Source of the DNA: Myxococcus stipitatus
GTDB lineage: Bacteria > Myxococcota > Myxococcia > Myxococcales > Myxococcaceae
Assembly (NCBI RefSeq): GCF_037414475.1
Contig: NZ_CP147913.1
Span: 6,260,001-6,324,000, forward strand
Direction: 5' to 3'
DNA: 64,000 nt
Below the pieces are notes generated by a model. That model was not told the origin of the DNA, made no database searches, and was given only the letters and a program-made list of their open reading frames with translations. Of the stretch, positions 42,597-53,776 are shown one piece after another. A program made the position numbers and the translations under genes. Position 1 is the stretch's first letter, and every line of letters begins with the position of its first letter.

Positions 42597-43822
42597 GCGC
42601 AGAGCTTGACCCGCGTCTTCTGTCCCGAGCGCGGGAGGTGGTGTCATCCATCACGGGCTTCCGCGAGGACGCCATCGCCGCGGAGGCCATGGAGCGCGTG
42701 GTGCGCGGTGAGCTGGCGAAAGGCCGTTCGTCCGCGGACCTGCTGGGCGAGATGCTGTTTCCCCAATCGCCGCTGGCCAACACGCTGGTGCGCGCGGCGC
42801 TGGTGGGAGAGACGTACTTCTTCCGCCAGCCGGAGCACTTCCGCTACATCTCGCAGGAGGGTGTGCCCGCGGCGCTGCGCCGGGGCGCGCTGGCCCTGCG
42901 CGGTTGGAGCGCGGGCTGCTCCACGGGGGAGGAGGCGTACTCGCTGGCCGCGGCACTCCAGGCCTCCGTGCCGCAGGGCTTTCCGGTGGAGGTGATGGGC
43001 ACGGACCTGCACGAGGCCAGCCTGGAGACGGCGCGCCGCGCGTCCTATGGCACCTGGTCCCGCCGCGAGTCCGCGCCGCGCCTGTTCCCGCTCTACCTGG
43101 AAGGGGCGGACCGGCAGGTGACCATCCTCCCCGTCGTGCGCCGCATCACCACCTTCGCGCAGTCCAACCTGCTGGCGCCGCTTCCCGAGCGGTTCGGCCG
43201 CTTCGACTTCATCCTCTGCCGCAACGTGCTGACCTATTTCTCCCCGGCCGCGCGCGACGCGGCCATCGCGCTGCTGGCGCGGACGCTCAACCCCGGGGGG
43301 CTGCTCTTCCTGGGCGCGGTGGAGGCGGACCGGGTTCCCGCGGGCATGGTCCGCGAGGGGACGCCGGAGCTCCAGGTGTTCCGGTTGCTTGCGCCCGGAG
43401 AGTCCGCCACCCCCGCGCCGGTGACGCGGGTGATTGAGCGCGCCGCGCCCGCCGTGATTCCGGTCCGCAGGCCCAAGGCCGCGCCCGTGCCGGTGCCCGC
43501 GCAGGTGACGCCGCCCCCGCCGCCCTCGCGGCTGCACCTGGATGCGCTGGAGCGCATCGAGGAGGGCGACGCGAACGGGGCGTTGGCGGTGCTGGAGTCG
43601 CTGGTGCGTCAGGCTCCCGACTACCTGCCGGGCCTCTTGGAGCTGGCGCTCTTGCGTGAACGCTCCGGCGCGCGCGAGGCGGCGGTGCCGTTGATGCGCG
43701 CCTTGCGCATGCGTGCCGAGCGGCTGGCTCCGGACCAGCTCGTGGATGGGCCGGAGGCCCTGCCGGCGCGGTTCTATCAGGCGTCCGCTGACGCCTACCT
43801 CAACCAGGGGGCGCTCGAATGA
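42593..43822 (+). CDS. cheR: CheR-type MCP methyltransferase with C-terminal extension
   Basis: 409 aa. The SAM-dependent methyltransferase carries VGETYFFRQPEHF, RGWSAGCSTGEEAYSLA (SAM motif), VEVMGTDLHEASLETAR and FDFILCRNVLTYFSP. It methylates glutamates of the receptor at the end of the operon. After a Pro-rich linker (about 270-310) there is a C-terminal helical region of about 95 residues (NGALAVLESLVRQAPDYLPGLLELALL) that looks like one or two TPR units, as in other accessory-system CheRs. It overlaps both neighbours by 4 nt. Confidence 0.95.
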   Translation: MSAELDPRLLSRAREVVSSITGFREDAIAAEAMERVVRGELAKGRSSADLLGEMLFPQSPLANTLVRAALVGETYFFRQPEHFRYISQEGVPAALRRGALALRGWSAGCSTGEEAYSLAAALQASVPQGFPVEVMGTDLHEASLETARRASYGTWSRRESAPRLFPLYLEGADRQVTILPVVRRITTFAQSNLLAPLPERFGRFDFILCRNVLTYFSPAARDAAIALLARTLNPGGLLFLGAVEADRVPAGMVREGTPELQVFRLLAPGESATPAPVTRVIERAAPAVIPVRRPKAAPVPVPAQVTPPPPPSRLHLDALERIEEGDANGALAVLESLVRQAPDYLPGLLELALLRERSGAREAAVPLMRALRMRAERLAPDQLVDGPEALPARFYQASADAYLNQGALE

Positions 43823-44364
43823 AAATCCTTCCCAGGAGCATGGAAGAGGCCCAGGAGCAGGAGGCCGCGGAGCTCCTGGAGCGCCGCGCGTCGCGGCTGC
43901 GCGAGCAGACCGAGACGACCGTCGAGGAGGCGGTGCACTGGATTGCGGAGTTCCCCCTGGGCGAGGAGCGCTACGCGCTGTCGCTGGAGATGCTGCGCGC
44001 GGCGCTGCCCCTGCGGATGGTGACGCCGGTGCCCTTGTCCGCGCCGCACGTCGTGGGGGTGTTGCGCTTCCAGGGCCAGGTGCTCTCCGCGCTGAGCCTT
44101 GCGTCCATGCTGGGCGGGCATGGCTGGCGGCAGGACCCGGCGGTGCTCCTGGTGGTGGACCGGGGTGACGGCGAGCTGTGCGCGCTGGACTGCGAGGCCA
44201 TTCCCCGGCCCACCACGCTGCCCATGAGCGCGGTGGAGGCCGCGCGCGTGCGGGCCGAGGGGCCGGTGACGGAGGTCTTCACCCACGACCGGCAGCTCAT
44301 CCACCTCATCGACCTCAAGCGCTTGTTCGCCGTGCGCTCGACGGGAGGACGCAATGCCCGTTGA
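43819..44364 (+). CDS. cheW: CheW-family coupling protein
   Basis: 181 aa. After an acidic helical N-terminus of about 35 residues there is a CheW fold (FPLGEERYALSLEMLRAALPL, VVGVLRFQGQVLSALSLASML, LIHLIDLKRLF). It bridges the receptor and CheA. The N-terminal helix (EEAQEQEAAELLERRASRL) is longer than in E. coli CheW and could make extra contacts. It overlaps cheA by 11 nt. Confidence 0.92.
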   Translation: MKILPRSMEEAQEQEAAELLERRASRLREQTETTVEEAVHWIAEFPLGEERYALSLEMLRAALPLRMVTPVPLSAPHVVGVLRFQGQVLSALSLASMLGGHGWRQDPAVLLVVDRGDGELCALDCEAIPRPTTLPMSAVEAARVRAEGPVTEVFTHDRQLIHLIDLKRLFAVRSTGGRNAR

Positions 44365-46525
44365 CCCGATGCTGCAAGGACTGGTAGCGGGCTTCGCGGT
44401 GGAGGCCCAGGAGGTCATCCAGAAGGTCACCATGGACCTCTTGGAGCTGGAGCGCGAGGGCCTGGACTCGACCGCGCTCTCCAAGCTCTATGTCCGGTTG
44501 GGCCGCCACCTGCACACGCTCAAGGGCAGCGCGTCCAGCTTGGGCCTCCAGGACCTGGGCGACATCGCCCACAAGCTGGAGGACGCGCTCGCGCCGCTCA
44601 AGGCGAGCACGCAGAAGATGCCCCGGTCCGTGGTGGACGTGCTGCTGCACGGCCTGGACCTCTTCATGCTGCGCGCCCAGGCCCATGCGGACGGGCGCGG
44701 TGACGCGCTGCCGGACCCCGCCGCCGCGCTGGCGCAGTTGGTGGCGGAGGGTCCCGCGCCGGACCAGGTCGGCGCGAGCGCTGGGGCGCCCTCCAGGCCC
44801 GCCGCGGTGGAGCCGCCTCCGGTCGGCGTGCCCGAGGAGTCAGCGTCGCTGGACGGCGCTTCGGCGATGAACCCGGACGCGCTGCCGGAGTCGGCGGACA
44901 CGGGCTGGCGCGTCGGCGCGCGGCAGGTGACGTCGCTGATGCGCGAGGTGGAGCGGCTGCGCGAGGTGCGCCTGCGCGTGGAGGAGCGCGGCCGCGAGTT
45001 GGAGCGCGTGGTGACGGTGCTGGCCAAGCAGGGCCTGCTGGCGGAAACGGCCGAGGCGCGTACGTTGCTCGCCGGCACCGCGCGTCTGTTGCGCACCGAC
45101 AGCGAGGAGACGAGCGACATCGTCGACGCGCTGGAGGAGGGCCTCAAGGCCATCACCACGCGTCCGGTGCGCACGATTCTGGACCCGCTCCAGCGCATGG
45201 TGCGGGACCTGTCGCGGCAGCTGGGCAAGGAGGCGCGGCTGTCGGTGGTGGGCTCGGAGCTGTCGCTGGACCGGCGCCTCTTGGAGAAGCTGCAGGGCGC
45301 GCTGGTGCACCTCTTGCGCAACGCGGTGGACCACGGCCTGGAGATGCCGGTCGCTCGCGAGAAGGCGGGCAAGCACCACGAGGGCGCGCTCACGTTGCGC
45401 GTGGAGCAGCAGGGCAACCTCCTGTTCCTGGAGTGCGCGGACGACGGCGCGGGCATCGACGTGGCGCGGGTGCGCAAGGTGGCCGAGTCGCGAGGCCTCC
45501 TGGCCGCGGACGAGGGAGACCGGCTCAACGACAACCAGCTGCGGGACCTCGTCTTCCGCCCGGGCTTCAGCACGCGCAGCGACGTCACGGACACCTCCGG
45601 CCGGGGCGTGGGCCTGGACGCGGTGCGCGCCTCGGTGGAGGCGCTGCAGGGCCGCATCGAGGTGAACAGCACGCAGGGCCAGGGCACGCGCTTCGTGATG
45701 ACGTTGCCGGTGGACCTGGGCAGTTCGCCCGTGTTGGTGGTGCGCGCGTTGGAGCAACTGGTGGGCCTGCCGATGCTCGCGGTGGAGGCCACGCAGCTGG
45801 CCCGCGCGGACTCGCTGCGCATCGGCAAGCGCAAGGCGCACCTGGAATACCAGGGGCAGCTGTTGCCGGTGGTGGACCTGGGCGCGCGCCTGGGCCTGCG
45901 GGCCGCGGCGCCTCCGGCGGAGGGCCAGCCGCTGCTCATCGTGCAGAGCGGTGGCAAGCGCGTGGCGCTGGGCGTGGACGCGGTGGTGGGCGACCGGGAC
46001 CTGGTCATCCGGCCGCTGCCCCTGGAGGTCCGCGACGTCCCCGCATGGCAGGGCGCGGCGACGCTGAGCCGCGGCGAATTGCTCCTCATCTGCCGGCCGG
46101 ACTGGCTGGTGACGGAGTCGAGCCAGACGACGGTGGCGGCGCAGCGGCGGGCGCTGGTGGTGGACGACTCGCTCACGGCGCGAGCGCTGCACCGGGCCAT
46201 GCTGGAGGCGGGTGGCTTCAGCGTGCACCTGGCGGCCAGCGGGGCGCGAGCGCTGGAGCGGCTCCAGACGGACACCTACGACGTCGTCATCTGCGACCTG
46301 GACATGGAAGAGATGGACGGCACGCAGCTCATCGCGAGGTTGCGGGACAAGCGGGAGACGGCGTCGCTGCCGGTCATCCTGGTCTCCGCGCATGACAGCG
46401 CGGCGGCGCGGGAGCGGGGCCTGGCGGCGGGGGCGGATGGTTATCTCAGCAAGCGCGAGTGTGCCGCGGGACGGCTGCTCGCCGAGGTGCTCGACGTGAT
46501 GAGCCGCAGGGGAGGGCGCGCGTGA
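44354..46525 (+). CDS. cheA: Hybrid chemotaxis histidine kinase CheA with C-terminal receiver
   Basis: 723 aa. The Hpt domain has phospho-His54 in RHLHTLKGSA. A linker leads to a dimerisation helix region (200-280). The HATPase carries HLLRNAVDHGLEMP, CADDGAGID and FSTRSDVTDTSGRGVGLDAV. A CheW-like regulatory domain (SSPVLVVRALEQLVGLPM) and a receiver (ALVVDDSLTARALH, ICDLDMEEMDG) complete the chain. There is no separate P2 CheY-binding domain. A receiver on CheA is found in FrzE-like systems and can serve as a phosphate sink or internal output. Confidence 0.96.
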   Translation: MPVDPMLQGLVAGFAVEAQEVIQKVTMDLLELEREGLDSTALSKLYVRLGRHLHTLKGSASSLGLQDLGDIAHKLEDALAPLKASTQKMPRSVVDVLLHGLDLFMLRAQAHADGRGDALPDPAAALAQLVAEGPAPDQVGASAGAPSRPAAVEPPPVGVPEESASLDGASAMNPDALPESADTGWRVGARQVTSLMREVERLREVRLRVEERGRELERVVTVLAKQGLLAETAEARTLLAGTARLLRTDSEETSDIVDALEEGLKAITTRPVRTILDPLQRMVRDLSRQLGKEARLSVVGSELSLDRRLLEKLQGALVHLLRNAVDHGLEMPVAREKAGKHHEGALTLRVEQQGNLLFLECADDGAGIDVARVRKVAESRGLLAADEGDRLNDNQLRDLVFRPGFSTRSDVTDTSGRGVGLDAVRASVEALQGRIEVNSTQGQGTRFVMTLPVDLGSSPVLVVRALEQLVGLPMLAVEATQLARADSLRIGKRKAHLEYQGQLLPVVDLGARLGLRAAAPPAEGQPLLIVQSGGKRVALGVDAVVGDRDLVIRPLPLEVRDVPAWQGAATLSRGELLLICRPDWLVTESSQTTVAAQRRALVVDDSLTARALHRAMLEAGGFSVHLAASGARALERLQTDTYDVVICDLDMEEMDGTQLIARLRDKRETASLPVILVSAHDSAAARERGLAAGADGYLSKRECAAGRLLAEVLDVMSRRGGRA

Positions 46526-47595
46526 ACAACCGTCGCCCCATTCGTGTGCTGGTGGTGGACGACTCGCCCACCATGGCCAACACGCTGACGGCCCTGCTCA
46601 CCGAGGACCCTCGCATCGAGGTCGTCGGCCGCGCCGGGGATGGCAACCGCGCCGTGCAGCTCGCGCGGCTGTTGCGCCCGGACGTCATCACCATGGACCT
46701 GCTCCTGCCGGGCCTGGATGGACCGGCGGCCATCGCGGCCATCATGTCCCAGGCCCCCGCGCGAGTGCTCGTGGTGAGCGCGGTGGCCGAGCAGCGCGGC
46801 GTGGACCTGGGCTTCCAGGCGATGAGCGCCGGCGCGCTGGAGCTCATCGGCAAGCCCAACGTCACCAACGTGGAGGAGCTGCGCCGGTGGGGCAAGGACC
46901 TGGCCCACTCGGTGTGCCTGATGGCGGAGGTGCCCGTCATCTCCCGCCGCGCCCGTACCGGAGCGGTGACGCCGCCGCCCATTGGCGCGCGCGTGGACGT
47001 CTTCGGCATCGTGGCCTCCACCGGTGGCCCGCCCGCGTTGGCGGAGCTGTTGTCCAAGCTGCCCAAGGACCTGCCGGTGCCGCTGCTCATCGCCCAGCAC
47101 ATCACCGTGGGCTTCACCCAGGGCATGGTGCGCTGGTTGTCCCAGGTGACGCCGCTGACGGTGGACGTGGCCCGCGACGGCGAGCGGTTGGAGCCCGGGC
47201 GGGTCTACTTCCCGCAGGACGGGCAGGACCTGCTGGTGGACTCCACGGGCCTGGCGCGGTTGCAGCGCAGCCGGGGTGGGCCGTGCCCCAACGGGGACGT
47301 GCTGCTCGCGTCGCTGGCCCAGGCGTTTGGCCGCCGCAGCGGCGGCGTGGTGCTCACCGGCATGGGCGAGGACGGCGCGCGGGGGCTGCTCGCCATCCGC
47401 AAGGCCGGGGGCGTCACCTTCTCCCAGGACGAGGCCACCTCCGTCGTCTACGGCATGCCGCGCGCGGCGCTGGAGATTCACGCGACGGACCAGGGCGTGC
47501 CGTTGTCGTCCGTGCCGGAGCTCATCCTCCAGAGCTGTGTGCCGCTCAACTTCCGCGCGGGAGGCGGGCGGGGCGAGGGTGGGGTGGGCCGATGA
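46522..47595 (+). CDS. cheB: CheB protein-glutamate methylesterase
   Basis: 357 aa. The N-terminal receiver has phospho-Asp in ITMDLLLPGLDG. The C-terminal esterase has the catalytic Ser in GIVASTGGPPAL, His in AQHI and Asp in LTGMGEDGARG. It removes methyl groups from the receptor once CheA phosphorylates it, opposing CheR. GTG 46522 overlaps the cheA stop (GTGA). Confidence 0.96.
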   Translation: MNNRRPIRVLVVDDSPTMANTLTALLTEDPRIEVVGRAGDGNRAVQLARLLRPDVITMDLLLPGLDGPAAIAAIMSQAPARVLVVSAVAEQRGVDLGFQAMSAGALELIGKPNVTNVEELRRWGKDLAHSVCLMAEVPVISRRARTGAVTPPPIGARVDVFGIVASTGGPPALAELLSKLPKDLPVPLLIAQHITVGFTQGMVRWLSQVTPLTVDVARDGERLEPGRVYFPQDGQDLLVDSTGLARLQRSRGGPCPNGDVLLASLAQAFGRRSGGVVLTGMGEDGARGLLAIRKAGGVTFSQDEATSVVYGMPRAALEIHATDQGVPLSSVPELILQSCVPLNFRAGGGRGEGGVGR

Positions 47596-47680
47596 GTCGG
47601 CGGTCGCATGTCTCGAGTCGTAGGTTTTGGCCCCGCGCTCGCGCGGGTGTCGTCCCGCGGTTTTTCCGGGTGGTGATGCC

Positions 47681-49297
47681 GTGAGCTCCGAACAGACTTC
47701 ATTCACCACGCAGTTCGGCCACCAGTTCCGTCAGTCGCTGGGACTGGCGCCGAAGCTCGTCCTCGTCACCACGCTCGTCAGCGCCACGGTGGCCGCCATC
47801 CTCACCGGCATCGCCACGCGGCGGCTGGAGAGCGACCTGGTGAACGCCCACATGGGCGAGGGACAGCTCTTGTCCCGTCACCTCGCCGTGGCCGTCGAGC
47901 AGGGCGTGACGGCGGGCGTCGCCGCGCTCCAGCCCATGCTGGACGTGCTGCGGGACACCGAGGACGTCTCGTATGTCTTCCTGACGGACGTCTCCGGCAA
48001 CGTCGTCGCGCACACCCTGCCGGGCGCGTTCCCGGACTCGCTCAAGGAGGCGACGGCCAACCAGGGCGAGGTGAACGAGCAGACAGGGTGGGGCTCGGTC
48101 CTGGAGGTGGAGTCTGGGGGCCGGACGCTGCACGCGATGAACGTGATGACCCCGGTGGCCGGAGGCCGGCTGGGCAAGGTGCACGTGGGCATCTCCCGGG
48201 ACCACATCGACATGCTGGTGTCGGAGCTGCGCTGGCGGATGGTGGGCTTCGCGCTGCTCTTGGTGGCGCTGGGCGTGGGCGTCGCGGCGGCCTTCGGGCG
48301 GAGCATCGCCCGGCCCATGCGCGAGCTGACGGAAGTCACCGGCCACATCGTCGAGTCCGGCGACCTCACCCGCCCCATCCAGGTGAAGAGCGGCGATGAG
48401 GTGGGGCGGCTCGCCAACTCCTTCGCGCAGATGGTGGCGCGCTTGCGCGAGGTGACGTTGAACCTCCAGCAGGCGGCGCAGGCGCTGACGCAGTCCACCG
48501 AGCACCTCAACACCTCGTCCACCGAGCAGGCGCAGACCATCTCCCGTCAGGCCGCCGCGCTGCAGGAGACGCAGGTGACGGCGCAGGAAATCAAGCAGAC
48601 GTCCATGCTGGCCGCGCAGAAGGCGGAGAGCGTGCTGTCGGTGGCGGAGCGCGCGGACGCGCTGGCGCGTTCGGGTGAGGCCGCGATTGAACAGACGATG
48701 GCGGGCCTCAACGACATCCGCGTCCAGGTGGGGGAGATTGCCCAGAAGATCCTGGAGCTGGGCGAGCGCACGCAGCAGATTGGCGGCATCACCCAGACGG
48801 TGAAGGACCTGGCGGACCAGTCCAACATGCTCGCGCTCAACGCGGCGATTGAATCCGTCCGCTCGGGTGAGCACGGCAAGGGCTTTGGCGTCGTGGCGCG
48901 GGAAATCCGGGCGCTGGCGGACCAGTCCATCCAGGCCACCACGCGGGTGCGCGAGCTCCTGGACGACATCGCCAACTCGGTGACGTCCGCGGTGCGCATC
49001 ACCGAGCGCGGCGCCGAGCGCATGGAGTCGGGCCTGGCCCAGGTGCGCACCAGCGGGCAGAACCTGCGCGAGCTGTCCTCCATCGTCCAGGACAACGCCG
49101 CCGCCGTCCGTCAAATCGCCGCGGCGGTGAGTCAGCAGAACGTGGGCATCAACCAAATCACCCTGGCGGTGAATGACTTGTCCAAGATGATGGACGAGAC
49201 GGTGGCCCGCATCGGCTCCACCGGTGAGGCGGCCACCACGCTGCAAATCATCTCCGAGCAGCTCTCCAGCGCGGTGAAGATCTACCGCGTCGAGTAG
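47681..49297 (+). CDS. Methyl-accepting chemotaxis protein
   Basis: 538 aa. TM1 (about 25-45), an extracytoplasmic sensor of about 140 residues with a dCACHE/sCACHE-like look (VSYVFLTDVSGNVVAHTLPG, GRLGKVHVGISRD), TM2 (about 189-208), HAMP (RPMRELTEVTGHIVESGDL) and the cytoplasmic coiled-coil. The hairpin tip reads KDLADQSNMLALNAAIESVRSG in part, the CheA/CheW-binding sequence. No C-terminal CheR-tethering pentapeptide. GTG 47681 is the chosen start; 85 bp separate it from cheB. A strong terminator follows. Confidence 0.94.
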   Translation: MSSEQTSFTTQFGHQFRQSLGLAPKLVLVTTLVSATVAAILTGIATRRLESDLVNAHMGEGQLLSRHLAVAVEQGVTAGVAALQPMLDVLRDTEDVSYVFLTDVSGNVVAHTLPGAFPDSLKEATANQGEVNEQTGWGSVLEVESGGRTLHAMNVMTPVAGGRLGKVHVGISRDHIDMLVSELRWRMVGFALLLVALGVGVAAAFGRSIARPMRELTEVTGHIVESGDLTRPIQVKSGDEVGRLANSFAQMVARLREVTLNLQQAAQALTQSTEHLNTSSTEQAQTISRQAAALQETQVTAQEIKQTSMLAAQKAESVLSVAERADALARSGEAAIEQTMAGLNDIRVQVGEIAQKILELGERTQQIGGITQTVKDLADQSNMLALNAAIESVRSGEHGKGFGVVAREIRALADQSIQATTRVRELLDDIANSVTSAVRITERGAERMESGLAQVRTSGQNLRELSSIVQDNAAAVRQIAAAVSQQNVGINQITLAVNDLSKMMDETVARIGSTGEAATTLQIISEQLSSAVKIYRVE

Positions 49298-49316
49298 CAC
49301 GCCCCGGACACGAAGA

Positions 49317-49352
49317 GGCCCCGGCTCCCTCGAGGGAAACCGGGGCCTTTTT
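49317..49352 (+). terminator. Rho-independent terminator of the chemosensory operon
   Basis: GGCCCCGG / CCGGGGCC, an 8-bp stem, followed at once by TTTTT. It is the clearest intrinsic terminator in the window. It also lies before the clpA stop from the other side. Confidence 0.9.
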
Positions 49353-49383
49353 CATGTCGGGCGCGCAAGCTTCGCGCGAGGGC

Positions 49384-51693
<2,310 letters not shown>

Positions 51694-51696
51694 GAT

Positions 51697-52020
51697 TCAA
51701 CCTTCCTCGGGTTCCATGGAGAGCCGCAGGGGGAACCCATTGTCCCGGGCCGCGGCCTCCACCGTCTTGAGCTTCGTCTCGGCGACCTCGAACGTATAGA
51801 CGCCGGCCACTCCGACTCCGTTGTAATGAACGTGCAGCATGATCTGCACGGCATCCGACTCGGACTTGTGGAAGACCTCCCGGAGGACGGCCACCACGAA
51901 CTCGCGCGTCGTGTAATTGTCGTTGTGCAGCAGCACCTTGTAGAGGGTGGGCCTCTTGAGCTTCTGCTTGGGGACGGTCTCTGTCGCGACGGAGCCGTCG
52001 TGCTCGTCCTTCTGCGCCAT
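51697..52020 (-). CDS. clpS: ClpS adaptor protein
   Basis: 107 aa. ClpS binds N-degron substrates and the ClpA N-domain. LLHNDNYTTREFVV is the binding-pocket signature, and the C-terminal MEPEEG is slightly longer than usual. A flexible N-terminal extension (residues 1-22, MAQKDEHDGSVATETVP) is present as required for substrate hand-over. It precedes clpA in the same operon. Confidence 0.96.
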   Translation of the reverse strand: MAQKDEHDGSVATETVPKQKLKRPTLYKVLLHNDNYTTREFVVAVLREVFHKSESDAVQIMLHVHYNGVGVAGVYTFEVAETKLKTVEAAARDNGFPLRLSMEPEEG

Positions 52021-52063
52021 AAGTCTCTTGGACTCCCTTTGATGTCCTGGGAAGCAGGCCGTT

Positions 52064-53224
52064 TCAGGCCACTCCCTTGAAACCTGTCTCCGCCCGCCAC
52101 TGCGACAGCCCACCCCGGACGGCCGCCCGCTCGTGCTCCAGGAAGCCTCGCACCGCGCGCTCCAGCCCCGGGTGGAGGAGCAGGTGGGCACTGTACGTGA
52201 GGCGAGGCTCGAAACCCCGGGTGAGCTTGTGCTCCCCACCCGCGCCAGGTTCAAAACGCGTCAGCCCCTGGGTAATGCCCTCCTCCACCGGGTGGTAGAG
52301 GCAGACGTTGAAGTGCAGGAAGGGGTGCTCCTCGAAGCACCCCCAATAACGGCCGTAGAGCACGCCGTTCGCCCGGAAGTTGAACGCGCCGGCGACCAGC
52401 CCGCCCTCCCGTCGGGCCTCCACCAGCTCGCAGCGGTGGCGGAAGGTGGTGAGCATCCGGGCGAAGAAGTCGCGCGTGAGCAGCCGCGTGCCCCACGGGT
52501 ACTTGTCCACGGTGGACGTGTAGAGCCGGTAGAGCGTGTCCACGTCCACCAGGGCCAGCGCGTCACCGCGCAGCGTGCGCAGGGTGATGCCCTGCTCGGC
52601 GGGGGCGCGCAGCTCGCGGCGCAGCTGGTTGCGCCGCTTGGAGTGGAAGCGGGCGAGGAAGTCCTCCAGCGTGCGGTAGCCGTCATTGCGCCACTGGTAC
52701 TGGACGCCCAGGCGCATGGCGTAGCCCTGGGCCTCGAGCGTGGGCAGCTCCTCCTCGGTGGGGAACAGGACGTGGATGCCGGAGAGCTGCTGTACGCGGG
52801 CGAACTCCAGCGCGCCCGCGTACAGCTCCGCCTCGCGGGCCGCGCGCTCCTCGCCCGAGGCCACCAGCACGCGCCGCCCCGTGGCGGGGGTGAAGGGCAC
52901 GGTGAGCACCAGCTTCGGGTAGTAGCGCAGGCCGGCGCGCTCGGCGGCGGTGGCCCAGGGCGCGTCGAAGACGAACTCGCCCTGGCTGTCGTCCTTGAGA
53001 TAGGCGGGCGCGGCGGCGACCAGCCTGGAGCCCCGCCACAGCGTCAGGTGCCGCGGATGCCAGCCGCGCTCGGGCACCACGCTGCCGCTGTCCTCGAGCG
53101 CCGCGAGGAAGGCCCACTCCAGGAAGGGCACGGCCGAGTCGTCCACGAGCGCATCCCAGAGGGAGGCGGGGACCTCGTGGATGGAGGGCAGGATGCGCAG
53201 GGTGGTCGGCAGCGGGGTGGACAT
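52064..53224 (-). CDS. GNAT-fold protein of the FemAB-like/DUF482 family
   Basis: 386 aa. PERGWHPRHLTLW, AAPAYLKDDSQGEFVFDAPWA, YYPKLVLTVPFTPATGRRVLV, FHSKRRNQLRRELR, GRYWGCFEEHPFLHFNVCLYHPVEEGI and FEPGAGGEHKLTRGFEP follow the DUF482 (peptidoglycan-bridge-like) pattern. The biochemical role of the family is not established; an aminoacyl- or acyl-transfer reaction is inferred from the fold. It lies 43 bp upstream of clpS on the same strand and is likely co-transcribed. Confidence 0.85.
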   Translation of the reverse strand: MSTPLPTTLRILPSIHEVPASLWDALVDDSAVPFLEWAFLAALEDSGSVVPERGWHPRHLTLWRGSRLVAAAPAYLKDDSQGEFVFDAPWATAAERAGLRYYPKLVLTVPFTPATGRRVLVASGEERAAREAELYAGALEFARVQQLSGIHVLFPTEEELPTLEAQGYAMRLGVQYQWRNDGYRTLEDFLARFHSKRRNQLRRELRAPAEQGITLRTLRGDALALVDVDTLYRLYTSTVDKYPWGTRLLTRDFFARMLTTFRHRCELVEARREGGLVAGAFNFRANGVLYGRYWGCFEEHPFLHFNVCLYHPVEEGITQGLTRFEPGAGGEHKLTRGFEPRLTYSAHLLLHPGLERAVRGFLEHERAAVRGGLSQWRAETGFKGVA

Positions 53225-53296
53225 CGGCGGCGCACGAGGGGTCGTGGGGCCAGCCTATAACGACGCGGGCCGCCCCCCGCCAGGGCCGGCCGGGCC

Positions 53297-53737
53297 CTAC
53301 TTTCCGCGGGTCAATTCAGCGGCGAGGAAGCGTCCAGCCTCGGCCAGTCCCTCGTTGCCTCGACGACGTCCTTCCTCGGTCTCCATGACCCGGCGGGCCG
53401 CGTCACTGGCGGTGCCAGCCTCCAGGTCCGTCAGCACCAGGAAGGCGCTCCACGACGGAGTCAGGGGCGCCACGCGGCCGGGGCGCAGCGGGCGGTCCGA
53501 CAGCGTGGTGGCGACCTTCTCGAGCAGCCCGTCCTCGTTGAGCCGCTTCGTCTTGCCCTGCAGGGCACTCCACGTGGCCTCCAGCAGCGAGGGCAACAGC
53601 TTCCCGGAGAGCGCGGACGAGAGCCGCTGCGCGGCCTCCTCCTCGTCCAGCCGGTGCGCCTGGGCGTAGGTGGGGACCAGCTTGGCGACCACCACCGCGC
53701 GGGTGGCGAGGTGCGAGAGTCGGGGAGGGTAGGACAT
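53297..53737 (-). CDS. Conserved-looking hypothetical protein
   Basis: 146 aa, all-helical by composition (HLATRAVVVAKLVPTYAQAHRL, EEEAAQRLSSALSGKLLPSLLEATWSAL). No membrane segment, signal peptide or known motif. The start is ATG 53737. It sits 39 bp after the TIGR02265-type gene and 72 bp before the DUF482 gene, in the same direction, so it probably belongs to that operon. Confidence 0.6.
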   Translation of the reverse strand: MSYPPRLSHLATRAVVVAKLVPTYAQAHRLDEEEAAQRLSSALSGKLLPSLLEATWSALQGKTKRLNEDGLLEKVATTLSDRPLRPGRVAPLTPSWSAFLVLTDLEAGTASDAARRVMETEEGRRRGNEGLAEAGRFLAAELTRGK

Positions 53738-53776
53738 GGGCGCTCCGGGGCGGTGCCGGGAGGCCCGGGGAGCGGG

